Assembly: GCF_900215325.1 (NCBI RefSeq)
Contig: NZ_OCMS01000002.1
Span: forward strand, 868,001 to 932,000
DNA: 64,000 nt
From: Fibrobacter sp. UWB16
GTDB taxonomy: Bacteria; Fibrobacterota; Fibrobacteria; Fibrobacterales; Fibrobacteraceae
Direction of reading: 5' to 3'
The position numbers and the translations under genes were made by a program. This document shows, piece after piece, positions 15,628 through 23,927 of the stretch. Position 1 is the stretch's first letter. Every line of letters starts with the position of its first letter. The notes under the pieces are model-generated. The model worked only from the letters and a program-made list of their open reading frames with translations. It made no database searches and was not told the origin of the DNA.

Positions 15628-16586
15628 TGAAAGCTATTCTTATCATCGCTCATCATTGCATTTTGCCGGGTGCGTACAAAGGATTCGAAGAAATTCTCGA
15701 CCGCTTGCATCATGACTTGCCGGGTACGCGCGTGGCGAGCACAAGTTTGTTAGATTTGGAAAACGACCTCCGCACGCTTTTGCGCGAAGACGTAGAATCG
15801 GTGACGCTTCTGCCGTATTTGCTGTTGAATGGCCAGCATACAAAGAATGATGTGCCGCGAGTGGTTGCAAAATTGCAGGCGGAATTTCCGCAAATTCCGA
15901 TTACGCTTTTGCCTTGCCTTGGCGATTGGAAAGAATTTTCGAGCATGGTTGTGTGCGGTATTCGCAATGCACAGAATGAAATTTCTCAAAGCGCCGCTGG
16001 TGTGACCTCGCTACTCAAAGCTCCACAGGAGCGCTCCCATAGCTCAAACCTCTTCTCCATCGAGCTGAATCTCGAAGGGCGTAACGTTCTCGTTGTGGGC
16101 GGTGGCCGCATTGCTCTGCGCAAGGTGAAAACGCTTATCCCGACCGGTGCTCATATTACTGTTGTCGCTCCGCAATTCGACCCCGAATTTAGTGCGCTTT
16201 GTCGTCATTCTGAACGAAGTGAAGAATCCAGTTGTTTCTCGAATTCAGCATCTGTAGAGCCCTCTTCTATCACATTAAAGCAGCGCCCTTACGAACCGCT
16301 TGATTTGCGTTGTGTTTTCATGGTTTTCATTTGTACCGACCAGCCTGCCGTCAATGCCCAAGTTTCTAACGATGCACGCGCTCGTCGCATTCTCGTGAAT
16401 AATGCTTGCGATTACCTCGATGGTGATTTCATTGTGCCTGCCCGCATGGATTTTGGCGAAAACATTGCCGTGACCGTCTCCACGCAGGGCCGTGCCCCTT
16501 CGCTCGCCAAGAAACTCAAGCAGAAAATCCAGACCGAATGGGCAGAAGACCTTGTGCAAATTGAAAAAGATTTCAAAAAGGAATAG
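15627..16586 (+). CDS. Sirohydrochlorin chelatase-like/precorrin-2 dehydrogenase fusion (SirB-SirC type) with an in-frame repeat
   Basis: A 319-residue protein. Residues 1-120 resemble a short CbiX/SirB chelatase domain (ILIIAHH at the start, LLPYLLLNGQHTKNDVP). Residues ~150-319 are the Met8p/CysG-N dehydrogenase: NVLVVGGGRIALRKVKTLI, TVVAPQFD, QRPYEPLDL, VSTQGRAPSLAKKLKQKI. Together they would turn precorrin-2 into siroheme. Residues 193-202 (RHSERSEESS) are a translated repeat in the loop after TVVAPQFD. The ATG overlaps the previous stop by one base. The chelatase part is short, and its second catalytic histidine is less certain. Confidence 0.87.
   Translation: MKAILIIAHHCILPGAYKGFEEILDRLHHDLPGTRVASTSLLDLENDLRTLLREDVESVTLLPYLLLNGQHTKNDVPRVVAKLQAEFPQIPITLLPCLGDWKEFSSMVVCGIRNAQNEISQSAAGVTSLLKAPQERSHSSNLFSIELNLEGRNVLVVGGGRIALRKVKTLIPTGAHITVVAPQFDPEFSALCRHSERSEESSCFSNSASVEPSSITLKQRPYEPLDLRCVFMVFICTDQPAVNAQVSNDARARRILVNNACDYLDGDFIVPARMDFGENIAVTVSTQGRAPSLAKKLKQKIQTEWAEDLVQIEKDFKKE
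16203..16232 (+). repeat. CGTCATTC..GAATCCAGT repeat inside the sirBC-like frame
   Basis: A 30-bp shortened member of the family seen twice in ahbAB and between genes at 51022 and 54050. It is read as RHSERSEESS. Confidence 0.85.
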
Positions 16587-16591
16587 TTATT

Positions 16592-17557
16592 ATGATTATT
16601 CGTCCTCGTCGTTTACGTAGAAATGAAGTTATCCGCAACATGGTTGCAGAAACTGCTGTAAATCCCGATGCCCTCGTTTACCCGATGTTCGTGGTTGAAG
16701 GAACGGGCGTCAAAGAAGAAATCCCGTCCATGCCGAACCAGTTCCGTTTCTCGATTGATGAAATCTTGAAGGAACTTGAAAGCTGTGTCGCGCTTGGCAT
16801 CAAGTCCATTTTGCTGTTCGGTATCCCGGATCACAAGGACGAAATGGCGACTTCGGCTTATGATAAGAATGGCATTGTGCAGCGGGCCGTGCGTGCTATC
16901 AAGGCAAAGTTTCCGAGCTTGTACGTGATTACGGACGTGTGCCTTTGCGAATACATGAGTCATGGCCATTGCGGCATCATCAAGGATGGCGATGTGGATA
17001 ACGATCCAACGCTTGAACTTTTGGCTAAGACCGCTGTTTCGCAGGTGGCTGCCGGTGCCGACATGGTGGCTCCGAGTGACATGATGGATGGCCACATCAC
17101 GGCTCTCCGCGAAGCTCTTGACAATGCAGGCTTTACAAATACGCCGATTATGGGTTACAGCGCGAAGTTCGCTAGCGCTTATTATGGTCCGTTCCGCGAT
17201 GCCGCTGATTCCGCTCCGCATTTCGGCAACCGCAAGAGCTATCAGATGGACGTGCGCAATGGTCGCGAAGCGCTCCATGAAGTGGAACTTGATCTTGAAG
17301 AAGGTGCAGATATCGTGATGGTAAAGCCTGGCCTCGCATTTCTCGATGTGCTTCGCCAGACGGCTGAAATCAGCAATGTGCCGGTCGCTGTGTATAACGT
17401 AAGTGGTGAATATTCGATGGTCAAGGCTGCTGCAAAAATGGGCTGGATTGACGAAAAATCGATTATCCGCGAAAACATGATTGCGTTCAAGCGTGCTGGT
17501 GCAGATATCATCATCACGTATCATGCCAAGGAAATTTTGGAAAATAAAATTCTGTAA
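16592..17557 (+). CDS. hemB: Porphobilinogen synthase (delta-aminolevulinate dehydratase)
   Basis: A 321-residue enzyme that joins two 5-aminolevulinates into porphobilinogen. The cysteine-rich zinc site DVCLCEYMSHGHC (from about residue 115) marks the zinc-dependent type. The two active-site lysines are in GYSAKFAS (near 191) and VMVKPGLAF (near 245). It starts 5 bases after the preceding gene in the same operon. Unlike its neighbours it carries no repeat insertion. Confidence 0.96.
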   Translation: MIIRPRRLRRNEVIRNMVAETAVNPDALVYPMFVVEGTGVKEEIPSMPNQFRFSIDEILKELESCVALGIKSILLFGIPDHKDEMATSAYDKNGIVQRAVRAIKAKFPSLYVITDVCLCEYMSHGHCGIIKDGDVDNDPTLELLAKTAVSQVAAGADMVAPSDMMDGHITALREALDNAGFTNTPIMGYSAKFASAYYGPFRDAADSAPHFGNRKSYQMDVRNGREALHEVELDLEEGADIVMVKPGLAFLDVLRQTAEISNVPVAVYNVSGEYSMVKAAAKMGWIDEKSIIRENMIAFKRAGADIIITYHAKEILENKIL

Positions 17558-17575
17558 AATAAGATTTTGTAAAAA

Positions 17576-17605
17576 GGCGATCCCGGAACAGAGTCCGGGA
17601 TGACA
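17576..17605 (-). repeat. TGTCAT..ATCgCC palindromic repeat, minus orientation
   Basis: A 30-bp member with stem ATCCCGG/CCGGGAT in the gap between hemB and the MscS gene. Confidence 0.85.
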
Positions 17606-17624
17606 ATTAAAAAGGGATGCTAAA

Positions 17625-18434
17625 ATGAAAGAATACGAAGCTTTCTTGAAAAATCTCGGTGTCACAAACGCTATTGCTCAGGACATCGTTGAAATTGCGA
17701 CAGTGCTTATTGTTATCGCCATTATCTTGGCGATTATAAAGTTTATTCTTAGTTTCGCGATTAGAAAGGGCGCAGATGAATCGGTAAAGCCGTTGCTTTA
17801 TTCGTTGTTCTCTTATGCGCTGTACATTGTCGGCTTGCTCATGATTCTGCATATTCTCGGTGTGAATACCGCTGGAATCGTGACTGTGATTGGTGCTGCT
17901 TCTCTTGCCATTGGCCTTGCTTTGAAGGATACGCTTGGTAACATTGCGTCGGGAATTCTTTTGCTGTTCCTCCATCCGTTCCGCGCTTCGGATTATATCG
18001 AATGTGGTTCTTTGAAGGGAAAAATTGTAGGCGTGGGGCTTTTCAACACGACGCTTATCTCGTTGGATGGTCTTTACGTTTCTGCTCCGAACAGCATGCT
18101 GTGGGGAGCTCCGATTGTCAACTTTAGCCGCAATCCGAGCCGCCGCCTTGATTTGGCTTTTGGCATTGATTATGCGGATTCTGCTGAAAAGGCGATGAAC
18201 GAAATGAAACAACTTGTGAATGCGGACCCGGAAGTCCTGAAAAATCCGGAACCGTCGTTCTTTGTTTCGTCGCTGGATGATAGCGCTGTTGCCGTGAACA
18301 TGAGAGTCTGGGTTAAGACCGCAAATTACTGGGATATGCGTTGCAAGTACATGAAGGCTGTGAAGGAACGCTTTGACGAAGTCGGTATTTCTATCCCGTT
18401 CCCGCAGCGCGTGGTACATATCGTTAAGGAGTAG
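17625..18434 (+). CDS. MscS-family mechanosensitive channel
   Basis: A 269-residue inner-membrane protein. Three hydrophobic helices fall at about 22-45, 60-82 and 88-112. The last carries the MscS pore pattern [26 protein letters not shown], followed by the beta domain ([26 protein letters not shown]) and [14 protein letters not shown]. Such channels release solutes on hypo-osmotic shock. It sits between hemB and hemL with short gaps, so it is co-transcribed with heme genes although no functional link is known. Length is typical of the small MscS class. Confidence 0.92.
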   Translation: MKEYEAFLKNLGVTNAIAQDIVEIATVLIVIAIILAIIKFILSFAIRKGADESVKPLLYSLFSYALYIVGLLMILHILGVNTAGIVTVIGAASLAIGLALKDTLGNIASGILLLFLHPFRASDYIECGSLKGKIVGVGLFNTTLISLDGLYVSAPNSMLWGAPIVNFSRNPSRRLDLAFGIDYADSAEKAMNEMKQLVNADPEVLKNPEPSFFVSSLDDSAVAVNMRVWVKTANYWDMRCKYMKAVKERFDEVGISIPFPQRVVHIVKE

Positions 18435-18438
18435 TTAT

Positions 18439-19725
18439 ATGAATCACTCTTTGAGCGAAAAGTTGTTTGCAGAAGCAAAGACGCTCATGCCGGGCGGCGT
18501 GAACAGTCCTGTGCGTGCGTTTAGCAATGTGGGGGCGACGCCTCCGTTTATCAAGCGTGCCAAGGGCAGCCACATTTACGATGTGGATGGCAACGATTAC
18601 ATTGATTACGTGGGCAGCTGGGGCCCGATGCTTTTGGGGCATGCGCACGATGCAGTGATTAAGGCTGTTGCCGATACGGCTCAGAATGGCCTCAGTTTTG
18701 GCGCCCCGTGCGGTCTTGAATCGGAACTTGCAAAGCTTGTGATGTCGCTTGTTCCGAGCGTCGAGATGATTCGCATGGTGAACAGCGGCACTGAAGCGAC
18801 GATGAGTGCGATTCGTGCGGCTCGCGGTTTTACCGGTCGCGATAAGATTGTGAAGTTCGAAGGCTGCTATCACGGCCATAGCGATAGCTTGCTCATCAAG
18901 GCGGGTTCTGGAATGCTCACGACGGGCAAGCCGAGCAGTAAGGGTGTGCCTGCGGATTTGGCAAAGTACACGCTCACGCTCCAGTACAACGATGTGGCTG
19001 GCGTTAAGGAACTTTTCGATAAGATTGGCGACGAAATCGCAGGCGTGATTGTTGAACCGGTGGCTGGCAACATGGGTGTTGTCCCTGCGAAGCCGGAGTT
19101 CTTGCAGACGCTTTCCGAAGAAACTAAAAAACATGGTGCTTTGCTCATTGTCGATGAAGTCATGACCGGTTTCCGTGTCGGGATTCATTGCGCACAAGGT
19201 CTCTATGGCATTAAGCCGGACCTTACGACGTTTGGCAAGATTATTGGCGGTGGCATGCCGGTGGGTGCTTATGGCGGCCGCTTGGACGTGATGCAACAAA
19301 TTGCTCCGCTCGGTGGAATTTACCAGGCGGGTACGCTTTCGGGGAACCCGGTCGCGATGGCGGCAGGGCTTGCAACGATGCGCGAACTTTCAACGCATCC
19401 TGAACATTACGTGCATGCCGAAGCCATGACGAAACGCTTGATTACTGGGCTTAAGACCGCTGCAACTGAAGCGGGGATTCCGCTTGCGACAAACCAAGTC
19501 GGTTCTATGGGCTGCATCTTCTTTACCGAAGGTCCGGTCACGTGTTTTGCCGACGTGCAAAAATCCGATTTGAAACTTTTCCGCAAGTATTTCCTCGGCA
19601 TGCTTGACGAAGGATTCTACTTTGCGCCGAGCCAGTTCGAAGCCATCTTCGTGAGCGCCGCTCACACCGAAGATGAAATCGACCGTACCATTGAAGCCGC
19701 GAAGCGCGTGTTCAAAAAATTATAG
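18439..19725 (+). CDS. hemL: Glutamate-1-semialdehyde 2,1-aminomutase
   Basis: A 428-residue PLP enzyme that forms 5-aminolevulinate from glutamate-1-semialdehyde. The PLP lysine is K267 in [18 protein letters not shown]. Other blocks are [26 protein letters not shown] and [16 protein letters not shown]. The ATG at 18439 follows AAGGAG overlapping the mscS stop; an upstream in-frame start lies inside mscS and is not used. It closes the heme operon and is followed by a bidirectional terminator. Confidence 0.96.
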   Translation: MNHSLSEKLFAEAKTLMPGGVNSPVRAFSNVGATPPFIKRAKGSHIYDVDGNDYIDYVGSWGPMLLGHAHDAVIKAVADTAQNGLSFGAPCGLESELAKLVMSLVPSVEMIRMVNSGTEATMSAIRAARGFTGRDKIVKFEGCYHGHSDSLLIKAGSGMLTTGKPSSKGVPADLAKYTLTLQYNDVAGVKELFDKIGDEIAGVIVEPVAGNMGVVPAKPEFLQTLSEETKKHGALLIVDEVMTGFRVGIHCAQGLYGIKPDLTTFGKIIGGGMPVGAYGGRLDVMQQIAPLGGIYQAGTLSGNPVAMAAGLATMRELSTHPEHYVHAEAMTKRLITGLKTAATEAGIPLATNQVGSMGCIFFTEGPVTCFADVQKSDLKLFRKYFLGMLDEGFYFAPSQFEAIFVSAAHTEDEIDRTIEAAKRVFKKL

Positions 19726-19792
19726 CGGCGGCGCATTTTTTTGCGCATTCCCAGCGGTCCGCGCATCTTGTTAAAACGAACACATCTCGCAA

Positions 19793-19818
19793 AAAACGCA
19801 CCCCGAAGGGTGCGTTTT
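19793..19818. terminator. Bidirectional terminator after hemL
   Basis: AAAACGCACCC pairs with GGGTGCGTTTT around CGAA, with A-runs and T-runs on both sides. It separates the convergent hemL and acyl-CoA ligase genes. Confidence 0.88.
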
Positions 19819-19821
19819 TCA

Positions 19822-21549
19822 TTACTTTTCCTCAGACGTTTCGCTTGCGGCGTTTTCCGCATTCGCTTCGTCCGGCGCAGTCACATTCTCGGCGGTATCC
19901 TTGTCGCGGATGGTCGCTCGGCGAATCTTTCCGCTAATCGTCTTTGGCAGTTCCGTCACAAAGTCAATGATGCGCGGGCTCTTGTAGCTTGCGGCAATGT
20001 TCTTTGCAAAGAGCTGGATTTCCTTCGCAAGTTCCTTGGAGGCTTCGTAGCCCTTCTGCAAAACGACCGTTGCCTTGACCGCTTGACCGCGAGACTTATC
20101 TTCAACGCCTGTTACAGCGACTTCCAAAACGGCAGGGTGCTTGTGCAACACTTCTTCCACTTCGAAGGGGCTGATGCGGTAACCGGAGCTCTTGATCAAG
20201 TCATCGGTGCGGCCCACGAACCAGAAGAATCCGTCCTTGTCTCTGTAAGCCGTATCGCCTGTGTGGTACACGCCGCCTTCAAAGACTTTCTCGGTGCGTT
20301 CTGCATCGCGGTAGTAACCGCCGAACATGCCAAAAGGCTTGCCCTGGTCAATCTTGATGATAAGTTCACCGACTTCTTCGGCGGCACAGGGTTTACCTTC
20401 GGCATTGATGATTTCCATCTGGTAGCCTGGAGAGGGTTTGCCGATAGAACCCGGATGCGGTTCGCTAAAGCCAAAGTTACCCGTGGTAAGCGTAAGCTCG
20501 GTCTGTCCGTAGCCTTCCTGCATGCGGATGCCCGTCTGCTCATAGAACCTGTTGTAAATATCCAAGTTCAATGCTTCGCCTGCGGTGGTGCAGTATTGCA
20601 AACTCGAAAGATCGTACTTGCTGAGGCCATGCTGCAAAATGTAGCGGTATACGGTCGGCGGTGCGCAGAATGTCGTCACCTTGTATTCCGCCATCTTCTC
20701 GAGGAGTTTGCCCGGGATGAACGTGGTCATGTCGTAAGTGAATACGGCGCTTCCAGCAATCCACTGTCCGTAAATCTTGCCCCAGAGAGCCTTGGCCCAG
20801 CCTGTTTCGGCAACGGTCAAGTGACGGCCACCGTCCACAACGTGTTGCCAGTACTTGGCGGTTACAATGTGTCCGAGCGGGTAGGTGTACGTGTGTGCCA
20901 CCATCTTCGGATTTGAGCTCGTGCCGCTCGTGAAATAGACAATCATGATGTCGTCGTTATGCGTAGCTGCATCGCCAACGGGGCGTTCAAACGTCGATGG
21001 GAAAAGTTCATAGTCGTCGTAGAAGCTAATCCAGTTCTGGCGAGCGGTCTGGCCGACTGTCACGAGCTTTTCGACCGATTCACACTTGGATTTTGCCTTG
21101 TCCACTTCCTTTTGCAAGGCGGGGTCGTCGTATGTTACGACCATCTTGATTTCGGCGGCGTTGAATCGGTATTCCAAATCCTCGGCGGCGAGCATGTTCG
21201 TTGCCGGGATGGCGATTGCGCCAATGCGGTGCAGAGCGAGCAAGAAAAACCAGAATTCGTAGCGGCGGCGCAAAATGAGCATCACGCGGTCGCCCTTCTG
21301 GATACCTTGTTCTACAAGGAAATTCGCCGTGCGCTGGGAGGCAAGCGACAAGTCCTTGAACGTGTAAATGTGGCTTTCGTCGTTGTCGTCACACCACACG
21401 AGGGCTTCACGCTTCGGCTCCGTCTTGGCATATTCGTCAACAACGTCATAAGCGAAGTTAAAATCGTTCGGAATCGTTATCTTGAAATTTTTATACAAGT
21501 CTTCATAAGACTTGTAATCAATTTTAAATAGAAACTTATTTAAAATCAT
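19822..21549 (-). CDS. AMP-binding acyl-CoA ligase
   Basis: A 575-residue ANL-superfamily ligase that adenylates a carboxylic acid and transfers it to CoA. Motifs are YFTSGTSSNPKMV (A3), GYGQTE (A5), YHTGDTAYRDKDGFFWFVGRTDDLIKSSGYRISPFEVE (A7-A8) and the late catalytic Lys in PKTISGKIRR (A10). The sequence is closest in pattern to medium-chain or acetyl-type synthetases; the substrate cannot be read off. An Ala/Glu-rich tail of ~25 residues is added. It is the last gene of a minus-strand unit with a ketosynthase, a small membrane protein and a DUF2334 protein, which suggests lipid or fatty-acid handling. Confidence 0.88.
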   Translation of the reverse strand: MILNKFLFKIDYKSYEDLYKNFKITIPNDFNFAYDVVDEYAKTEPKREALVWCDDNDESHIYTFKDLSLASQRTANFLVEQGIQKGDRVMLILRRRYEFWFFLLALHRIGAIAIPATNMLAAEDLEYRFNAAEIKMVVTYDDPALQKEVDKAKSKCESVEKLVTVGQTARQNWISFYDDYELFPSTFERPVGDAATHNDDIMIVYFTSGTSSNPKMVAHTYTYPLGHIVTAKYWQHVVDGGRHLTVAETGWAKALWGKIYGQWIAGSAVFTYDMTTFIPGKLLEKMAEYKVTTFCAPPTVYRYILQHGLSKYDLSSLQYCTTAGEALNLDIYNRFYEQTGIRMQEGYGQTELTLTTGNFGFSEPHPGSIGKPSPGYQMEIINAEGKPCAAEEVGELIIKIDQGKPFGMFGGYYRDAERTEKVFEGGVYHTGDTAYRDKDGFFWFVGRTDDLIKSSGYRISPFEVEEVLHKHPAVLEVAVTGVEDKSRGQAVKATVVLQKGYEASKELAKEIQLFAKNIAASYKSPRIIDFVTELPKTISGKIRRATIRDKDTAENVTAPDEANAENAASETSEEK

Positions 21550-21567
21550 TTGTGCGAAGTCCTGAAA

Positions 21568-22338
21568 TTACAAGTCCTTGTACATGATTTTTTCGCGCAA
21601 GGTCGAAATGTAGCGCACCATGTTCAAAATGCGTTTTTCTCCAATCGTTCTGAAGTCTTTATCGTGGAACACCAGACGGTGGACTCCACCCGGCAAGAGC
21701 ATACGAAGGCAGGCGTAAGTCTGCGCGATACCGAGAATCGGGGTGGGCAAAATCGAGAAGCTAAGCGTTGCGGAATTCGTCTTCTTGATGTTGCCTTTGA
21801 CCTTTTGGTAAATGCCGTGGAAATCTTCGTAGTAGTCGAAAATTTCGAGAGCCTGTTCCTTGAGGTACTTGTTGCCAAACCAAATCGGCGGGATAAAGCC
21901 AGAGGGCTTGCCGTTGCCGTGAGCCTTCCACAGTGCAAGACTGCGCTTGAGGAGCGCCTGCGTGAAGCGTTCGTCGATGCCTGCAAATTCTGCTTCGTTG
22001 TTCGAAACGAGGAGCGCTAGCTTGCCTGCAATGCTACGGTTCAGCGAGAGGTCTGCGCGGTGGCGTGCACCGTGGAGCATGATCTCGTAGCCTTCCTTGA
22101 CAAACTTGTCGAGTTCTTCGCGGAACTGTTCGGCTTCGGATTCCGGGGCTGCACCAAAAGCGGGGATGACCGCAATGCTGATGGGGGAGCCTGCTGCTTC
22201 TGCAAGCTTTCTGATCTGGACGGACGCCTTCTTGAAGTTGTTCACGCTAAAGCTGTGGTAGCAAAGGATGAACTTCTTCTTCTTCTGGAAGGTCGCTTCG
22301 GCCGCTTGGATGTCGGCGATATCTTTATTCTGTTCCAT
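21568..22338 (-). CDS. DUF2334/polysaccharide deacetylase-like protein
   Basis: A 256-residue protein with the pattern of the NodB-like DUF2334 family: FILCYHSFSV near the N-terminus, SIAVIPAFG, EIMLHGARHRADLS, and IPPIWFGNKY. The His residues in LHGARHR are the likely metal ligands. No signal peptide is seen, so it should be cytoplasmic. Substrate is unknown; its place between a ketosynthase and an acyl-CoA ligase suggests a lipid or glycolipid. It starts 4 bases after the small membrane protein gene. Confidence 0.7.
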   Translation of the reverse strand: MEQNKDIADIQAAEATFQKKKKFILCYHSFSVNNFKKASVQIRKLAEAAGSPISIAVIPAFGAAPESEAEQFREELDKFVKEGYEIMLHGARHRADLSLNRSIAGKLALLVSNNEAEFAGIDERFTQALLKRSLALWKAHGNGKPSGFIPPIWFGNKYLKEQALEIFDYYEDFHGIYQKVKGNIKKTNSATLSFSILPTPILGIAQTYACLRMLLPGGVHRLVFHDKDFRTIGEKRILNMVRYISTLREKIMYKDL

Positions 22339-22341
22339 AAG

Positions 22342-22473
22342 CTACTCTTGTTCCTTAGTTTTAGTGGAAACTTCTTCTTCCAACTTCTGCGAAATGAAGA
22401 GGTGGTAGAAAAAGAACAGTATTGCGCTGCAAATGGTTGCTTTAATCCAGGATTTGAAAAGCCAATCAGACAT
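22342..22473 (-). CDS. Small single-span membrane protein (43 aa)
   Basis: The frame starts at ATG 22473 behind AAAGGAG on the minus strand, and ends 4 bases before the DUF2334 gene. It encodes MSDWLFKSW, a hydrophobic helix (AILFFFYHLFI) and a charged tail (EEEVSTKTKEQE). The first 14 bases downstream of the fabF stop separate it from fabF. Family unknown; the ribosome site and the tight operon spacing support it as a real gene. Confidence 0.7.
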   Translation of the reverse strand: MSDWLFKSWIKATICSAILFFFYHLFISQKLEEEVSTKTKEQE

Positions 22474-22486
22474 AGCGGCTCCTTTG

Positions 22487-23737
22487 TTAATCTTTAAATT
22501 TTTTGATGACGACGATACCGTTGTGACCGCCAAAGCCAAGCGATGCAGATACTGCAACATCGATGTTTCCTTCGATGCCTTTGTGCGGCACGTAGTCGAG
22601 GTCGCATTCTGCGTCCGGGTTGTCGAGGTTGATGGTGGCGGGGTAGAACGAATCGCGGATGGCAAGCGTGCTAATCATCGCTTCGATAACGCCTGCTGCA
22701 CCGACGCAGTGGCCGGTCATGCTCTTGGTGCTAGAGACCTTGATCTTGTAGGCGTGTTCGCCGAGTGCAATCTTGAGCATTTGCGTTTCGGTGAGGTCGT
22801 TCAAATGCGTCGAGGTACCGTGGGCATTGTAGTAGTCCACATCCGTCGGGGCGATACCCGCATCCTTCATAGCCTTGATCATTGCCTTGGCGCAAGTTTC
22901 TCCACCCGGGCGCGGGCTTGTGATGTGGTAAGCGTCAGCTGAAGAACCGTAACCGGCGACTTCGGCGTAAATCTTTGCACCGCGGGCCTTGGCGTGTTCG
23001 AGTTCTTCGAGCACGAGGATGGCTCCTGCTTCACCCATGACAAAACCGCTGCGGTCCTTGTCGAACGGGCGGGAAGCCTTTTCCGGGGCGTCGTTGAACT
23101 TGTCGGTGAGGGCGTGCATGCCTGCAAAGCTCTTGATGGAGTAGTCTGTGATGGCGCTTTCGGAACCGCCGGCGAGGCAGACGTCGAGTCGACCCGAGCG
23201 GACGGCGTCAAGGGCAACGCCGATGGCGTCCGTGCCGGAGGCACAGGCGGTGCAGACCGTCCAGGCAGAGCCTGTGATGCCAAGAGCGATGGATACGTTG
23301 GCGCATGCTTCGTTTGCAATCAGTTCGGGCATGGCGAGCGGCGAGACGCGACGGCGACCGCCTTCGAGGTACTTGCAATAAGTTTCTTCAACAACGTCCA
23401 TACCAGCAAGTCCGTTACCAGCGACAATACCAGTCGTGTCGGCGGCGATTTCTTCCTTCGTTAAGCTTGCGTCCTTGACTGCTTCGTTTGCGGCGGCGAC
23501 GAGGAATTGTGTGAAGCGTGCCATGCGGCGGGCTTCCTTCGGGTCAATTCCGTGTTCTTCAGGCTTAAAATCCTTGACTTCTGCCGCAATTTTCACTGGG
23601 CAGTTCGTGGCATCGAACAATGTGATCGGACCGATGCCGCATTTGCCTGCCTTAATGGCGTTCCAAAGTTCGGGGGCGGACTTGCCTACGGGGGTCACCG
23701 CACCCATACCAGTAATAACAACTCTTCTTCTATTCAT
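22487..23737 (-). CDS. fabF: Beta-ketoacyl-ACP synthase II
   Basis: A 416-residue condensing enzyme that elongates acyl-ACP with malonyl-ACP. The catalytic triad is complete: Cys in CTACASGTDAIG (near 165), His in NAHGTSTHLND and His in KSMTGHCVGAAG. PRPGG and SLGFGGHNG are also typical of FabF. It heads a four-gene minus-strand unit and faces ahbD across a 190-base gap. The two ketosynthases of the pigment cluster are more divergent, so this is the likely housekeeping FabF. Confidence 0.93.
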   Translation of the reverse strand: MNRRRVVITGMGAVTPVGKSAPELWNAIKAGKCGIGPITLFDATNCPVKIAAEVKDFKPEEHGIDPKEARRMARFTQFLVAAANEAVKDASLTKEEIAADTTGIVAGNGLAGMDVVEETYCKYLEGGRRRVSPLAMPELIANEACANVSIALGITGSAWTVCTACASGTDAIGVALDAVRSGRLDVCLAGGSESAITDYSIKSFAGMHALTDKFNDAPEKASRPFDKDRSGFVMGEAGAILVLEELEHAKARGAKIYAEVAGYGSSADAYHITSPRPGGETCAKAMIKAMKDAGIAPTDVDYYNAHGTSTHLNDLTETQMLKIALGEHAYKIKVSSTKSMTGHCVGAAGVIEAMISTLAIRDSFYPATINLDNPDAECDLDYVPHKGIEGNIDVAVSASLGFGGHNGIVVIKKFKD

Positions 23738-23768
23738 AAAAATCTACAGTGTAATTTCTAATCCTGCA

Positions 23769-23798
23769 TTGTCATTCCCGCCACTGAGCGGGAATCTC
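23769..23798 (+). repeat. TGTCAT..ATCTCC palindromic repeat
   Basis: A 30-bp intergenic copy with stem ATTCCCGC/GCGGGAAT, between the divergent fabF and ahbD genes. Confidence 0.88.
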
Positions 23799-23927
23799 CT
23801 TTTCGGATCATTCTATTTTAAGATAGTATTTTTGCTATAGTAAATGTAATTATATAGTGGTATAATAGGATATATTTGCTTTTTCTATATTTATTTGTGG
23901 AAAAACATTTTGAATGAGGTCTATGGC

